Source: Bacteroidales bacterium (GTDB lineage Bacteria > Bacteroidota > Bacteroidia > Bacteroidales > WCHB1-69). From it: a DNA stretch of 34,449 nt. This document shows positions 21,101 through 26,829 of this stretch, piece by piece (position 1 is the first letter of the stretch; every line of letters begins with the position of its first letter). The stretch lies in contig JAKSME010000008.1 in assembly GCA_024400785.1 (NCBI GenBank), positions 1-34,449 of the forward strand, given 5' to 3'. The position numbers and the translations under genes were made by a program. The notes under the pieces were generated by a model that did not search any database, was not told the DNA's origin, and saw only the letters and a list, made by a program, of their open reading frames with translations.

Positions 21101-24100
21101 CATCGAAGTTCCGGAAGAAAGTTCCGCTCCAACCATTACCATCGTTGCCACTCTCGACACCCTTTGCCCGAATGTCGGCACATTTACACTTACAGCCGAA
21201 ATTTCCGGCGGCTCAGCACCATTTGTCTATTCTTGGTCTGGTGACGGCGTGGCTGATGCCGACGACCTTTCCACCACACTCACCGTGGATGCTGCAGCTT
21301 GCAACACCATGTATGTTTCCAACATCAGCGTGACTGACAATAACAACTGCACATCCACCGATGTGGACACCATTTACGTCCGTGACACTGATTTGCCGAC
21401 GATTTCTGGAGACCTCGCTCTTGTTACCTACAACGGCTGCACCACCGATGACGCTCCCGCCGCCGTGACTACGGCCAATGAATTGCATGCCCTTGGCCTT
21501 ACACTCGCTGACAACTGCACCGATGAGGACGCGCTTGTGGTTAATTCCCGTGATGAAGTCACCGGAAACTGTCCCATTGTTATCAATCGTTACTATACGG
21601 TAACCGATGCCTGTGGCAATGTGAGCGAAGAATACTTGCAGGTTTTGCAAGTGTTCGACAGTGTGGCTCCTCAAGTCATTGTGGATTTTGTTGAAACAAA
21701 TATCAATGGATGTGATGAGACATCGGCTCCGGCTGCTGTTACCACCTCCGCGGATTTGCAAGCCCTGGGCTTCGACTTTAACGATGAATGCACCAGCTTC
21801 GAACAACTGACCGTTGCCAATGAGGAAGAAATTTCCGGCACTTGTCCGGCCGGCATCAGCCGTACTTCCACCATTAGTGATGCCTGCGGCAATGTTAGGG
21901 CTGAAATGACGCATGTTATCACCGTCTTCGACAGCATTGCTCCCATTATTAATGGTGCCATCGCCGATGTCACCGTCGATGGCTGTAGCTTGAACGATAT
22001 CGCTGACCGTCCGATGGCCACTACTCCGGATGAATTGCTCGCTATCGGCGGCATTACGATTGATGAAAGTTGCTCTGCCACCGATATGACCTTGCAAGGT
22101 GAAGAAAATGTCACCTTCGGTTGCCCGATTGTAGTAGTTCGTACCTACACCGTTACCGATGCCTGCGGCAATGTAAGTAACGAGGTGACACAGACCATTA
22201 CCATCCAAGATGTCGCAGCTCCGGTATTTGCTGGCCAAGTAGAAGAACATCTGTTGGCTTCCGAAAACTGTCAGTTCGTTGTGCCGAATTTGGTGGAAGA
22301 AGTCAGGGCGATGAGTTCCGACAACTGTGTGACTGATCCCGCTGAATTGGTGATTACCCAAAGTCCGGCAGAAGGTACGCCGGTTACGGCCGATATGACT
22401 GTGGATGTTACGGTAAGCGACACTTGTGATAATACATCTGTAATGACCATCCAACTCCGTTTGCCTGAAATCATCACACTTGACATTATACCTTCTACCA
22501 CTGAATATTGTGAATGGGATATCGTTGAATTGACTGCCAATCCCGAAGGTGGAAATGGTGAATATTCCTATGCATGGACTCCCGCTCTCGGCTTGAATGT
22601 TACAGATGCAGCCACCGTTCAGGTGAATACAGCCGAACAGAATTATTCCTACAGCGTCCAGATAACGGATGGCAATGGTTGTACGGCTCAAGCTGAATTC
22701 ACACTGCCAGAACCGAGCCATTTGACAGTTGAGGCAGTAGAACAAAGCGCCATCAACTGCTTCCAAGGTAGCGACGGTGTTGTTGTGGCAACTGCTTCCA
22801 ACGGCGTTGAAACTTATACGTACGCTTGGAGTAACGGGGCGAATACCGCGGTCAACAGCAACTTGTCGGAAGGAACTTATACCGTTACCGCTACCGACAA
22901 CTACGGCTGTACGGCTACGACTGAAATCACCATCAATCAGCCCGCCGAATTGACGGGAACCGTTTCCAATGAAACCGCAGTTCTCTGTTTCGGTGATGCC
23001 AATGGTAGCGGCATGATTACTCCGATGGGAGGTACGGCTCCTTACACCGTCAGCGTGGATGCCAATGTCACCGTTTACAATGTCGCCCAAGATGGCGATT
23101 ATACCTTCACCGGTTTGACCGCCGGAGACTACACTGTTTTGGTAACCGATGCCAATAACTGTCAGTTCCAAACTCCGATGACCATTGCCACTCCTGATTT
23201 GTTGACCATAGCTGAAACCGCCAACACCATGCCTCTCTGTTTCCAAGGCGCGGATGGCACGGTCACAGTGAATGTTGTCGGCGGTACGCTGCCGTACACA
23301 CTTTCTGTGGATGGCGTTGAAAATGCAACGATGGCGGCCGAAGGTGACCAATTGGTTGAAAACCTCGCTGCCGGTACCTACACTGTCGGTGTGATGGATG
23401 CCAATGGCTGTTCAACGCAAATGAATGTCACTATCAATCAACCCGACATGTTGCAACTGACCCAGGTCGATGCCGTAAACGTCAGCTGTTTCGGCTTGAG
23501 CGATGCTACCGCAACTGTTGCAATGGTCGGTGGTACAGCACCTTATACTTTGTGGATTGACAACAACGAACAGCAAACTACCGCGAACACAGTTCAGGAT
23601 GTGACCTTCACTGGCCTGCCTGCGGGAACGCACACAGTTGCCATTCAGGATGTCAATGGTTGTACAACCACATTGCAGGTAACCATCACTGAGCCCAACG
23701 CTCTCGCCATCGCTACCAGCAATGAAACAGCAGTTCTCTGCTTCGGCGATGCCAACGGTTCGGTTACCGTAACACCGACGGAGGGTACGGCACCTTATAC
23801 CGTCAGCGTTGACGGATTTGCCACTTCACAAACTGTTGCAGGCGGTGACACCTATACCTTTACCGGCTTGGCTGCCGGAACCTTCACCGCAACTGTTCGC
23901 GATGCTCACAACTGCGAAGCCACAGCCGAATTTACCATCGCTACTCCGGATGAGCTTGTCTTGGCCGAAGTTTCAACCACCGACCCGCTCTGCTTCCAAG
24001 GAACGGATGGCCAGGTGGAGGTGTCAATGGCTGGCGGTGTCGCACCGTATGCCATGAGCGTTGACGGAAACGCATATACCGACAACCTCTCCGCAGGCAA

Positions 24101-25907
24101 CCAAACCGTTACTGATCTGGCAGCTGGCAGCCACGTTATTGTGATTACTGATGCCAACGGTTGTACGGCTACTGTGACTTCTACGCTCGGCGAACCCGAC
24201 TTGCTGGTTCTGACGCAGGCCGCTATCACACCGATTACCTGTCACGGCGGTGGCGACGGTACGGTGACTATTAACGTCGCCGGCGGTACTGCCAACTACA
24301 GCCTCTGGATTGATGCAAGCGAACAGCAACAAACACTTACTTCCGTAGCCGAATCAGCCCTCTTTGAAAACATGAATGGCGGATTGCATACGGTTACCGT
24401 GGTCGACGACCATCAGTGTACCGCTACATTGGATGTCAGCTTCATCGATCCTGAATCTATGGGAACCGAAGTGAACGCAACTTCCGATGTGCTCTGCTTC
24501 GGTCAAAGCAATGGTGAAGCAACCTTCACCATCACCGGTGGTACGTTGCCATATATTGTCACCCTCGACCCGAATATTCCGGACATCACACTCAATAATG
24601 AAGATCCTTATTCCGTCAACACATTGTGGGCTGCCACCTACAATGTCAATATCGTGGATGCTCACGGTTGTACGGCAAACATGGAAATCATTATCAATGA
24701 ACCTGATACATTGGTGGTTGAAACCAGTGTTTTGAACAATGTGCTTTGTTTCGGTTCTTCTGACGGCCACGCCGAGGCAACCGCTACCGGTGGCGTTCTG
24801 CCTTATCAATTTGAATGGGACAATGGCCGCTTGGATGCTGACTTGGATAGCGTTGCAACAGGAACTTATATGGTTACAGTTGTCGACCAGAACGGATGTG
24901 TCGCCACCGACAGCGTTGTCATTACGGAACCGGAGTTGCTCACTGTTGAGTTGATTTCTGTAACGGAAAGCTGTAATGGTGAAGAAACCGCCGTTATCGA
25001 TGTTGATGCCCAAGGCGGTACTCCCGACTACAATTTCATCTGGAGCAATGGCGCTACCGAAGATTCCATCTTTAACTTGGCTGTCGGTTTCTATACCGTC
25101 ACTGTGACAGATGCTAATGGCTGTGTTGACACGATGACCGTGGAAGTTCCTTTCCACGCATTGCCCGACTTTACCATCACCACCACCAACGCATACTGTG
25201 ACCGCCCGGACGGAACTGCTACGGTGGTCGGCGAAAACACGCAGAACTACACTTACAACTGGCACGCCGACAATAATCCGGATGCCCCGTTCAATGACGC
25301 ATTGCCCGGTGGCGATTACGTACTTACGGTTGACGACGGCGTTTGCACGCTCGATCTCCCGTTCTCCATCAACAACATTCCCGGACCGACTGCCGCTTTC
25401 ACCGCCGACCCGACAACCTTCCTCGAAGGCAACACTGTCCGCTACCACGATGAGTCTTCCGGCACTATCGTATCTTGGGAATATGACTTCGGCGACGGTC
25501 TCACCAGCAGCATCCAAAGCCCGCTGCACCTCTATCAAGAAGCCGGTGAATACCAAACCGTTCTCACTGTTACCGATGAACACAACTGCTTCGACAGTGC
25601 TTCCGTCATCATCACCGTCATCCCCGATGTCATCATTTATGCGCCCAATGCTTTCACCCCGAATAATAACGGACTTAACGACGTTTGGCTCCCCGTCATG
25701 GATAACTATGGCACCGACGTTTACGAACTCGTCATCTACAACCGTTGGGGCCAGCTCATCTTCAAATCCAACGAACCGAAAGTGGGTTGGGACGGCACTG
25801 TCAACGGAAAGGATGCTCCCCCCGCCGTTTATGTCTATTCTATCACTTACCAAAATCTGATGGGTAAGTTGGGTAAGAAAGAAGGAACTATTACACTTAT
25901 TCGTTAA
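13884..25907 (+). CDS. Giant adhesin, C-terminal part with SprB repeats and T9SS type B sorting domain
   Basis: The frame encodes 4,007 residues and overlaps the end of the previous frame by 77 bases. It begins mid-domain without a signal peptide, so the ATG at 13884 is probably not a true start; it is the continuation of 2891-13960. Order: rest of super-cycle II, cycles III-VI of PKD/SprB/Ig-like modules plus HYR-like triples, a seventh PKD-like module (22473), about 11 SprB repeats (22722-25388), one PKD domain (YDFGDGLTSSIQSPLHLY) and a CHU_C gliding-associated C-terminal domain (APNAFTPNNNGLNDVW, YNRWGQLIF, W-D-G-T, YVYSITY). That last domain is the known type B signal for T9SS export. 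Alone, this product could not enter the periplasm. With the first frame the protein would be about 7,670 residues plus the lost segment, large even for this class. Confidence 0.87.
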   Translation: MLSATTVAELLALGTIDIADICTTNENLIVHHTSDSTGLCEIVVTRTYWVEDACGNLSDEISQVIHILDTVSPVVDYVLNDTTLYYTTSQCDYPEVPQLTQEDFAAQDCHNVIMTVVQRDTVGTPGDCQWSFVRDYLFTDECGNGPVVISQNIMVKDTTRPQVVDMLSDTILFYSENDCTLDALPRLTLADFDVEDCRYEHLQFTVVEQDTTNNGLGCEWSYTRVYTFADDCNNTSVSIDQLITVRDTTRPLIDGVLNNLTIYRTGDCDYILPDTLTLSAIAETMAIHDCNLDENSLTVEHSVLSGDDCNGTIIRTYTVSDLCGNSNSISQNIYVRDTARPYLLMPIADTLLTAEDCHFVVPDFVSIARELAHDNCTAVEDLVIVQSEEVGMEVSTEMEVVLTVADACDNSSNYIIHITLPEELTLELHQGDTAICEGQSVVLPTSFAGGTAPFNFEWTPADGLDDPSADTVTATPESGVYVYQVLITDNNGCTASATATVTVDTLPAVPTLAVHPNVSCHGDANGSITVENPLGVGYTYALDGITFQESNVFSELTDSTYTVTVMTAEGCQSVGTATVERSPEIPAVSVDSLAADLLLCPNQGSQEVTAQILNGLAPYQITWGGAEQSSADSLSAMVAIVAGSCDTSYTVTVTILDANNCEAHSTYNFTVTDTVAPNITGVIPNDTVACPNDIPAAFTTLADLQSALQGSNASIEDACTAFENLNFTMETSEYLQSCEYQIVRTYTVEDQCGNSSSITHTIFIHDTIAPVITGTLADQTMVCVADVEAAVSTVTELLNMLQNGADISDNCCDFEHLTLDVETEEFTALCNATYVRTYTVTDSCGNSTSITQNLIFNDNESPVIEGTLTELTIFSDSTCSYVLPMAFTTVEELNNEGLTITDCNLASEVAFSDADMTAADNCNNLVVRTYTVTDSCGNISEISQNIFIQDTIHPWMEREIPDTLLVSTDCHFLIPDFVASASALTHDNCTADADIMITQSVDAGTEITSATDVILTLSDACGLTTTYTVQVTVPEVLALAVEQGDTSFCEGGEVMFPTHVSGGVEPYEYVWSPAEEFTDIHDNAPTVSPLEGAYDFVLNVTDGNGCSETATIHVVVWEMPDTATTSVVANTLCDGGFNGSITVESPLGDQYLYSLNGGEFGTQTVFENLAPDTYTLAVTTLNGCTSQTISVVVPNDESMPNVTIQVENATICPNAGTQTVSASVAGGEGPFTYIWQGDAILSSNETEAQIGIDPTECDTVYSFSIEVMDVNNCAATARATITSQDLEAPVVVGPMEAVIVDGCSAEDVPAPIDNPIDLALLLTELSDNCTAVEDLTVTSVDVAEGSCPIVVTRTYTVADLCGRQSTIEQIINIQDVVAPVAATTLLESSVAGCSAADAPEQPTNVAELSQMGFNISDNCTNIDELSFTVEETVTGNCPVVVERAYIVADACENLSDTLWHRISISDDEAPVITGTIEERTIDGCGFAALAEDPIAQTVAELEARGLQITENCNYETLTVISQQTVDGICPIVVTRTYSVKDECNNVSNEVVEIINIQDTTAPHFDGLIQEMTLSASNCEFIVPDFTDLVMNHHVSDNCANELTYNQSIEAGTVIEETTDLVITVTDICENAGTATIRLVVPQPVQVSINQNDTSFCEGGSVALSCTVTGGTPDYSYAWTPADGMDVTDASTAIAEPTQGIYNYEVTVTDANGCQATDVVVVTVNETPAAPNLSVSKNTICVGEPNGTITIHSPVGEQYYYSLNGGEYQTDPMFVGLDSGIYTVIVQTDAGCLSEATTTEIETLLTWPEVTLSRQYANLDVLCPSIGTVSFTAEASEGTPDYTYMWQGTTMQNNNTAILMVDPIGCDTVYTVHVTVEDSNHCTADTSLSFAVRDTAGPNVVAGLPLDTITLYGCSSDVVPAAFTHPNQLNIMWGDDCHDTQAASLIHQDTSFGYCPVTLVRTYTILDRCGNPSAPFDQVYVIYDNVNPSVTATTLTTNVNGCTVADAPAVMTDATQLADLGFVFSDDCTTIENLTVSCVADTNDTHCPIVIIRNYAVTDECGNTSDGMVNIIQVFDSVAPVLSGTIATVNIDGCDISALDVYPAATNSAELNSLGIAITEACSEVEIFSDFNFSGECPIVVNRNYWAVDECGNMSNIITQTINIQDTTNPTFTSAIPDNYLQGQGGHFYIPDLSDFALAIATDDCTPNADITVMQDPVAGTQVTYDQMVTVTIYDNCNNSASTDVQVILPDVLQINIVQDDARFCFGDSIALTPVVGGGSAPYEFAWTPNDGGLNVYDEQDVMAQPSVGVHTYRVTVTDFNGSTAFDEVTITVDSIPAAPQLTAVGNTVCVGDPNGVITIVSPLDPDYTYSLNGGEYQSEPNFNTLPAGTYTVTVRTPAGCTSEPATIEVPEESSAPTITIVATLDTLCPNVGTFTLTAEISGGSAPFVYSWSGDGVADADDLSTTLTVDAAACNTMYVSNISVTDNNNCTSTDVDTIYVRDTDLPTISGDLALVTYNGCTTDDAPAAVTTANELHALGLTLADNCTDEDALVVNSRDEVTGNCPIVINRYYTVTDACGNVSEEYLQVLQVFDSVAPQVIVDFVETNINGCDETSAPAAVTTSADLQALGFDFNDECTSFEQLTVANEEEISGTCPAGISRTSTISDACGNVRAEMTHVITVFDSIAPIINGAIADVTVDGCSLNDIADRPMATTPDELLAIGGITIDESCSATDMTLQGEENVTFGCPIVVVRTYTVTDACGNVSNEVTQTITIQDVAAPVFAGQVEEHLLASENCQFVVPNLVEEVRAMSSDNCVTDPAELVITQSPAEGTPVTADMTVDVTVSDTCDNTSVMTIQLRLPEIITLDIIPSTTEYCEWDIVELTANPEGGNGEYSYAWTPALGLNVTDAATVQVNTAEQNYSYSVQITDGNGCTAQAEFTLPEPSHLTVEAVEQSAINCFQGSDGVVVATASNGVETYTYAWSNGANTAVNSNLSEGTYTVTATDNYGCTATTEITINQPAELTGTVSNETAVLCFGDANGSGMITPMGGTAPYTVSVDANVTVYNVAQDGDYTFTGLTAGDYTVLVTDANNCQFQTPMTIATPDLLTIAETANTMPLCFQGADGTVTVNVVGGTLPYTLSVDGVENATMAAEGDQLVENLAAGTYTVGVMDANGCSTQMNVTINQPDMLQLTQVDAVNVSCFGLSDATATVAMVGGTAPYTLWIDNNEQQTTANTVQDVTFTGLPAGTHTVAIQDVNGCTTTLQVTITEPNALAIATSNETAVLCFGDANGSVTVTPTEGTAPYTVSVDGFATSQTVAGGDTYTFTGLAAGTFTATVRDAHNCEATAEFTIATPDELVLAEVSTTDPLCFQGTDGQVEVSMAGGVAPYAMSVDGNAYTDNLSAGNQTVTDLAAGSHVIVITDANGCTATVTSTLGEPDLLVLTQAAITPITCHGGGDGTVTINVAGGTANYSLWIDASEQQQTLTSVAESALFENMNGGLHTVTVVDDHQCTATLDVSFIDPESMGTEVNATSDVLCFGQSNGEATFTITGGTLPYIVTLDPNIPDITLNNEDPYSVNTLWAATYNVNIVDAHGCTANMEIIINEPDTLVVETSVLNNVLCFGSSDGHAEATATGGVLPYQFEWDNGRLDADLDSVATGTYMVTVVDQNGCVATDSVVITEPELLTVELISVTESCNGEETAVIDVDAQGGTPDYNFIWSNGATEDSIFNLAVGFYTVTVTDANGCVDTMTVEVPFHALPDFTITTTNAYCDRPDGTATVVGENTQNYTYNWHADNNPDAPFNDALPGGDYVLTVDDGVCTLDLPFSINNIPGPTAAFTADPTTFLEGNTVRYHDESSGTIVSWEYDFGDGLTSSIQSPLHLYQEAGEYQTVLTVTDEHNCFDSASVIITVIPDVIIYAPNAFTPNNNGLNDVWLPVMDNYGTDVYELVIYNRWGQLIFKSNEPKVGWDGTVNGKDAPPAVYVYSITYQNLMGKLGKKEGTITLIR
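14088..17030 (+). repeat. 4.4-kb segmental duplication in the adhesin, copy 2
   Basis: This matches 9683-12640. It has the same order of C-type triple (DTVSP, DTTRP, DTTRP), terminal HYR, PKD/SprB/Ig-like modules, A-type triple and terminal HYR. The break at about 13,890 lies just before this copy, in the unit that joins it to copy 1. Confidence 0.7.
15153..16991 (+). repeat. Adhesin super-cycle III (1,839 bases)
   Basis: It contains a PKD-like module (LHQGDTAICEGQSVVLPTSF), a SprB-like module (HPNVSCHGDANGSITVENP), an Ig-like module (LLCPNQGSQEVTAQI), an A-type triple (DTVAP, DTIAP, DNESP) and a terminal HYR unit (DTIHPWM, CHFLIPDF). It is the closest relative of cycle I. Confidence 0.8.
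16992..18812 (+). repeat. Adhesin super-cycle IV (1,821 bases)
   Basis: It has a PKD-like module (VEQGDTSFCEGGEV), a SprB-like module (NTLCDGGFNGSITVESP), an Ig-like module (TICPNAGTQTVSASV), a B-type triple (DLEAP, DVVAP, DDEAP, each with xDGC or AGC) and a terminal HYR unit (DTTAPHF, CEFIVPDF). Confidence 0.8.
18813..20636 (+). repeat. Adhesin super-cycle V (1,824 bases)
   Basis: Module order is as in cycle IV. The B-type triple starts DTAGP, DNVNP, DSVAP. The terminal HYR unit (DTTNPTF) has GGHFYIPDL where the others have C-x-F-V-V-P-D-F, so it has lost its first cysteine. Confidence 0.8.
20637..22472 (+). repeat. Adhesin super-cycle VI (1,836 bases)
   Basis: Module order is as in cycles IV and V, with B-type units starting DTDLP, DSVAP and DSIAP and a terminal HYR unit (DVAAPVF, CQFVVPNL). 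The third unit keeps the intact 32-residue stretch between AEMTHVI and ATTPDELL, which is the reference for the deletion in cycle II. A seventh PKD-like module follows at 22473 and leads into the SprB array. Confidence 0.8.
22722..25388 (+). repeat. SprB repeat array (about 11 units)
   Basis: Units of about 75-85 residues have the SprB pattern: a Cys-Phe-Gly/Gln or Cys-His/Asn-Gly strand (AVLCFGDANGS), a GGTxPYT strand, LxAGTYTVxVxDANGC, and a terminal xI.xPd.L linker. Units 2-4 (22950-23702) and 5-7 (23703-24458) form a supra-repeat of 753 and 756 bases: unit 2 pairs with 5 (both SNETAVLCFGDANGS), 3 with 6 (PLCFQGxDG), 4 with 7 (LWID.xEQQ). In Flavobacterium, SprB with such repeats is the mobile gliding adhesin; presence of repeats does not by itself show gliding. 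Confidence 0.85.
25389..25907 (+). other. PKD domain and T9SS type B C-terminal domain of the adhesin
   Basis: A PKD domain (25389-about 25628) carries WEYDFGDG and YQEAGEYQTVLTVTD. The C-terminal domain (25629-25904) carries VIIYAPNAFTPNNNGLNDVW, then LVIYNRWGQLIFKSN, GWDGTVNGK, and ends in GTITLIR. This is the CHU_C / gliding-motility C-terminal type known to direct export through the T9SS. Confidence 0.92.
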
Positions 25908-25909
25908 AA

Positions 25910-26350
25910 ATGAAAAAATCATACCTGACACTGCTCATACTGACTTCCCTCCTCGTTTCGTGTGATAAATTTGAAGACGGCGGTTATCTTTATCAATCTT
26001 CAAAAAATCTCCGCGGTGCGTGGGATTATGAACAAGTGACCGTCAATGGACAGGAATTAAGCGATAGCGCGTTTTATGCGCGCTATCGCAATTCTTATAT
26101 CGTTTTTGACGAAGGAAGCCAGGTGCATTTCTTTTGGCACGATGTCGATACAGCCATCAATGAACAAATCGGTACCTATGTTTTCAATTACAATAAAAAG
26201 AAGATGAATATCGTTTTTGACGCCTATCCTTTGGATGACCAAGTATGGCTGATGGACAAATTGACCAAAGAGGAATTGTGGTACACCTTTCAGCCATCTG
26301 ACGACGAAACCTGCCATGTTCATCTATTAAAAAGAAAAAAAGAAAAATGA
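25910..26350 (+). CDS. Small lipoprotein directly behind the adhesin
   Basis: The 146-residue product has a lipoprotein signal peptide with lipobox LVSC (Cys18), followed by DKFEDGG, an acidic stretch that partly resembles the Bacteroidota lipoprotein surface-export signal. The mature part reads LRGAWDYEQVTVNGQELSDS, then strands such as NSYIVFDEGSQVHFF and IGTYVFNYNKKKMNIVF, suggesting a small lipocalin-like beta barrel or sandwich; the exact family was not identified. The ATG lies two bases after the adhesin stop, so translation is probably coupled. The next lipoprotein overlaps it by four bases. Possible roles are anchoring or assembly of the adhesin (inference from position only). Confidence 0.82.
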   Translation: MKKSYLTLLILTSLLVSCDKFEDGGYLYQSSKNLRGAWDYEQVTVNGQELSDSAFYARYRNSYIVFDEGSQVHFFWHDVDTAINEQIGTYVFNYNKKKMNIVFDAYPLDDQVWLMDKLTKEELWYTFQPSDDETCHVHLLKRKKEK

Positions 26351-26805
26351 AAAAAGTCGCTGTTTATGTGATTTTGGCCGTGATGGCCCTCTGTACGGTT
26401 GCTTGTCGTTATGACGAAGGACCGTTTCTCAGTTTTAGGAAACCGGAAGACAGAATCGTGGGCTATTGGAAACTGAAAGAAGTTTACAAAAATGGCGAGC
26501 AGGTAACCACCGGAGTTCCGCTCCCGCATCAACCGGGTAGCTTTTATGCCTTTTTTACAGAAAGAATGATGTCGGTGAGCGCCTTGAAAGATTCAACCGT
26601 CTGGAAAGAGTCGGATAATGGCGCTTGGGATTTCGACAATAATTGTAAAGATGTTTGGATCTGGTTCATCATGAATAATAGAACCTATGAGTATCAGGCC
26701 AATATCAAGAAATTGACGCGTGACGTGTTGATTTACGAATTTAATGACGACTCGGAAGACCGTTGGCGTTTCGTGTTTGAAAGTCGTTCCACCATGTATT
26801 ACTAA
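26347..26805 (+). CDS. Second small lipoprotein, lipocalin-like
   Basis: The 152-residue product has a signal peptide with lipobox TVAC (Cys20) followed by RYDEGP, with an acidic pair at +3/+4 that could act as a surface-export signal. The mature part starts FLSFRKPEDRIVGYWKLKEV, a layout known from small Bacteroidota lipoproteins of the DUF5004/lipocalin-like kind (moderate certainty), with YKNGEQV paralleling VTVNGQEL of its upstream neighbour. The two may be distant paralogues. The start ATG overlaps the preceding stop in ATGA, a classic sign of translational coupling. Function is unknown. Confidence 0.8.
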   Translation: MKKVAVYVILAVMALCTVACRYDEGPFLSFRKPEDRIVGYWKLKEVYKNGEQVTTGVPLPHQPGSFYAFFTERMMSVSALKDSTVWKESDNGAWDFDNNCKDVWIWFIMNNRTYEYQANIKKLTRDVLIYEFNDDSEDRWRFVFESRSTMYY

Positions 26806-26829
26806 TGGCTAATCATTAATCTTTTTTAT

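Noticed and set aside
21213..23351. Long minus-strand frame of 712 codons within the adhesin
   Set aside because: It lies antisense to the SprB and HYR repeats. It has no signal, domain or upstream features, and its openness follows from the codon bias of the repeats. The same applies to 24354-25931 and 12824-13969.
8861..25388. Regular repeats considered as a CRISPR array or non-coding satellite
   Set aside because: Periodicity is in whole protein domains, copies are diverged with codon-level patterns, and the frame is open throughout except at one junction.
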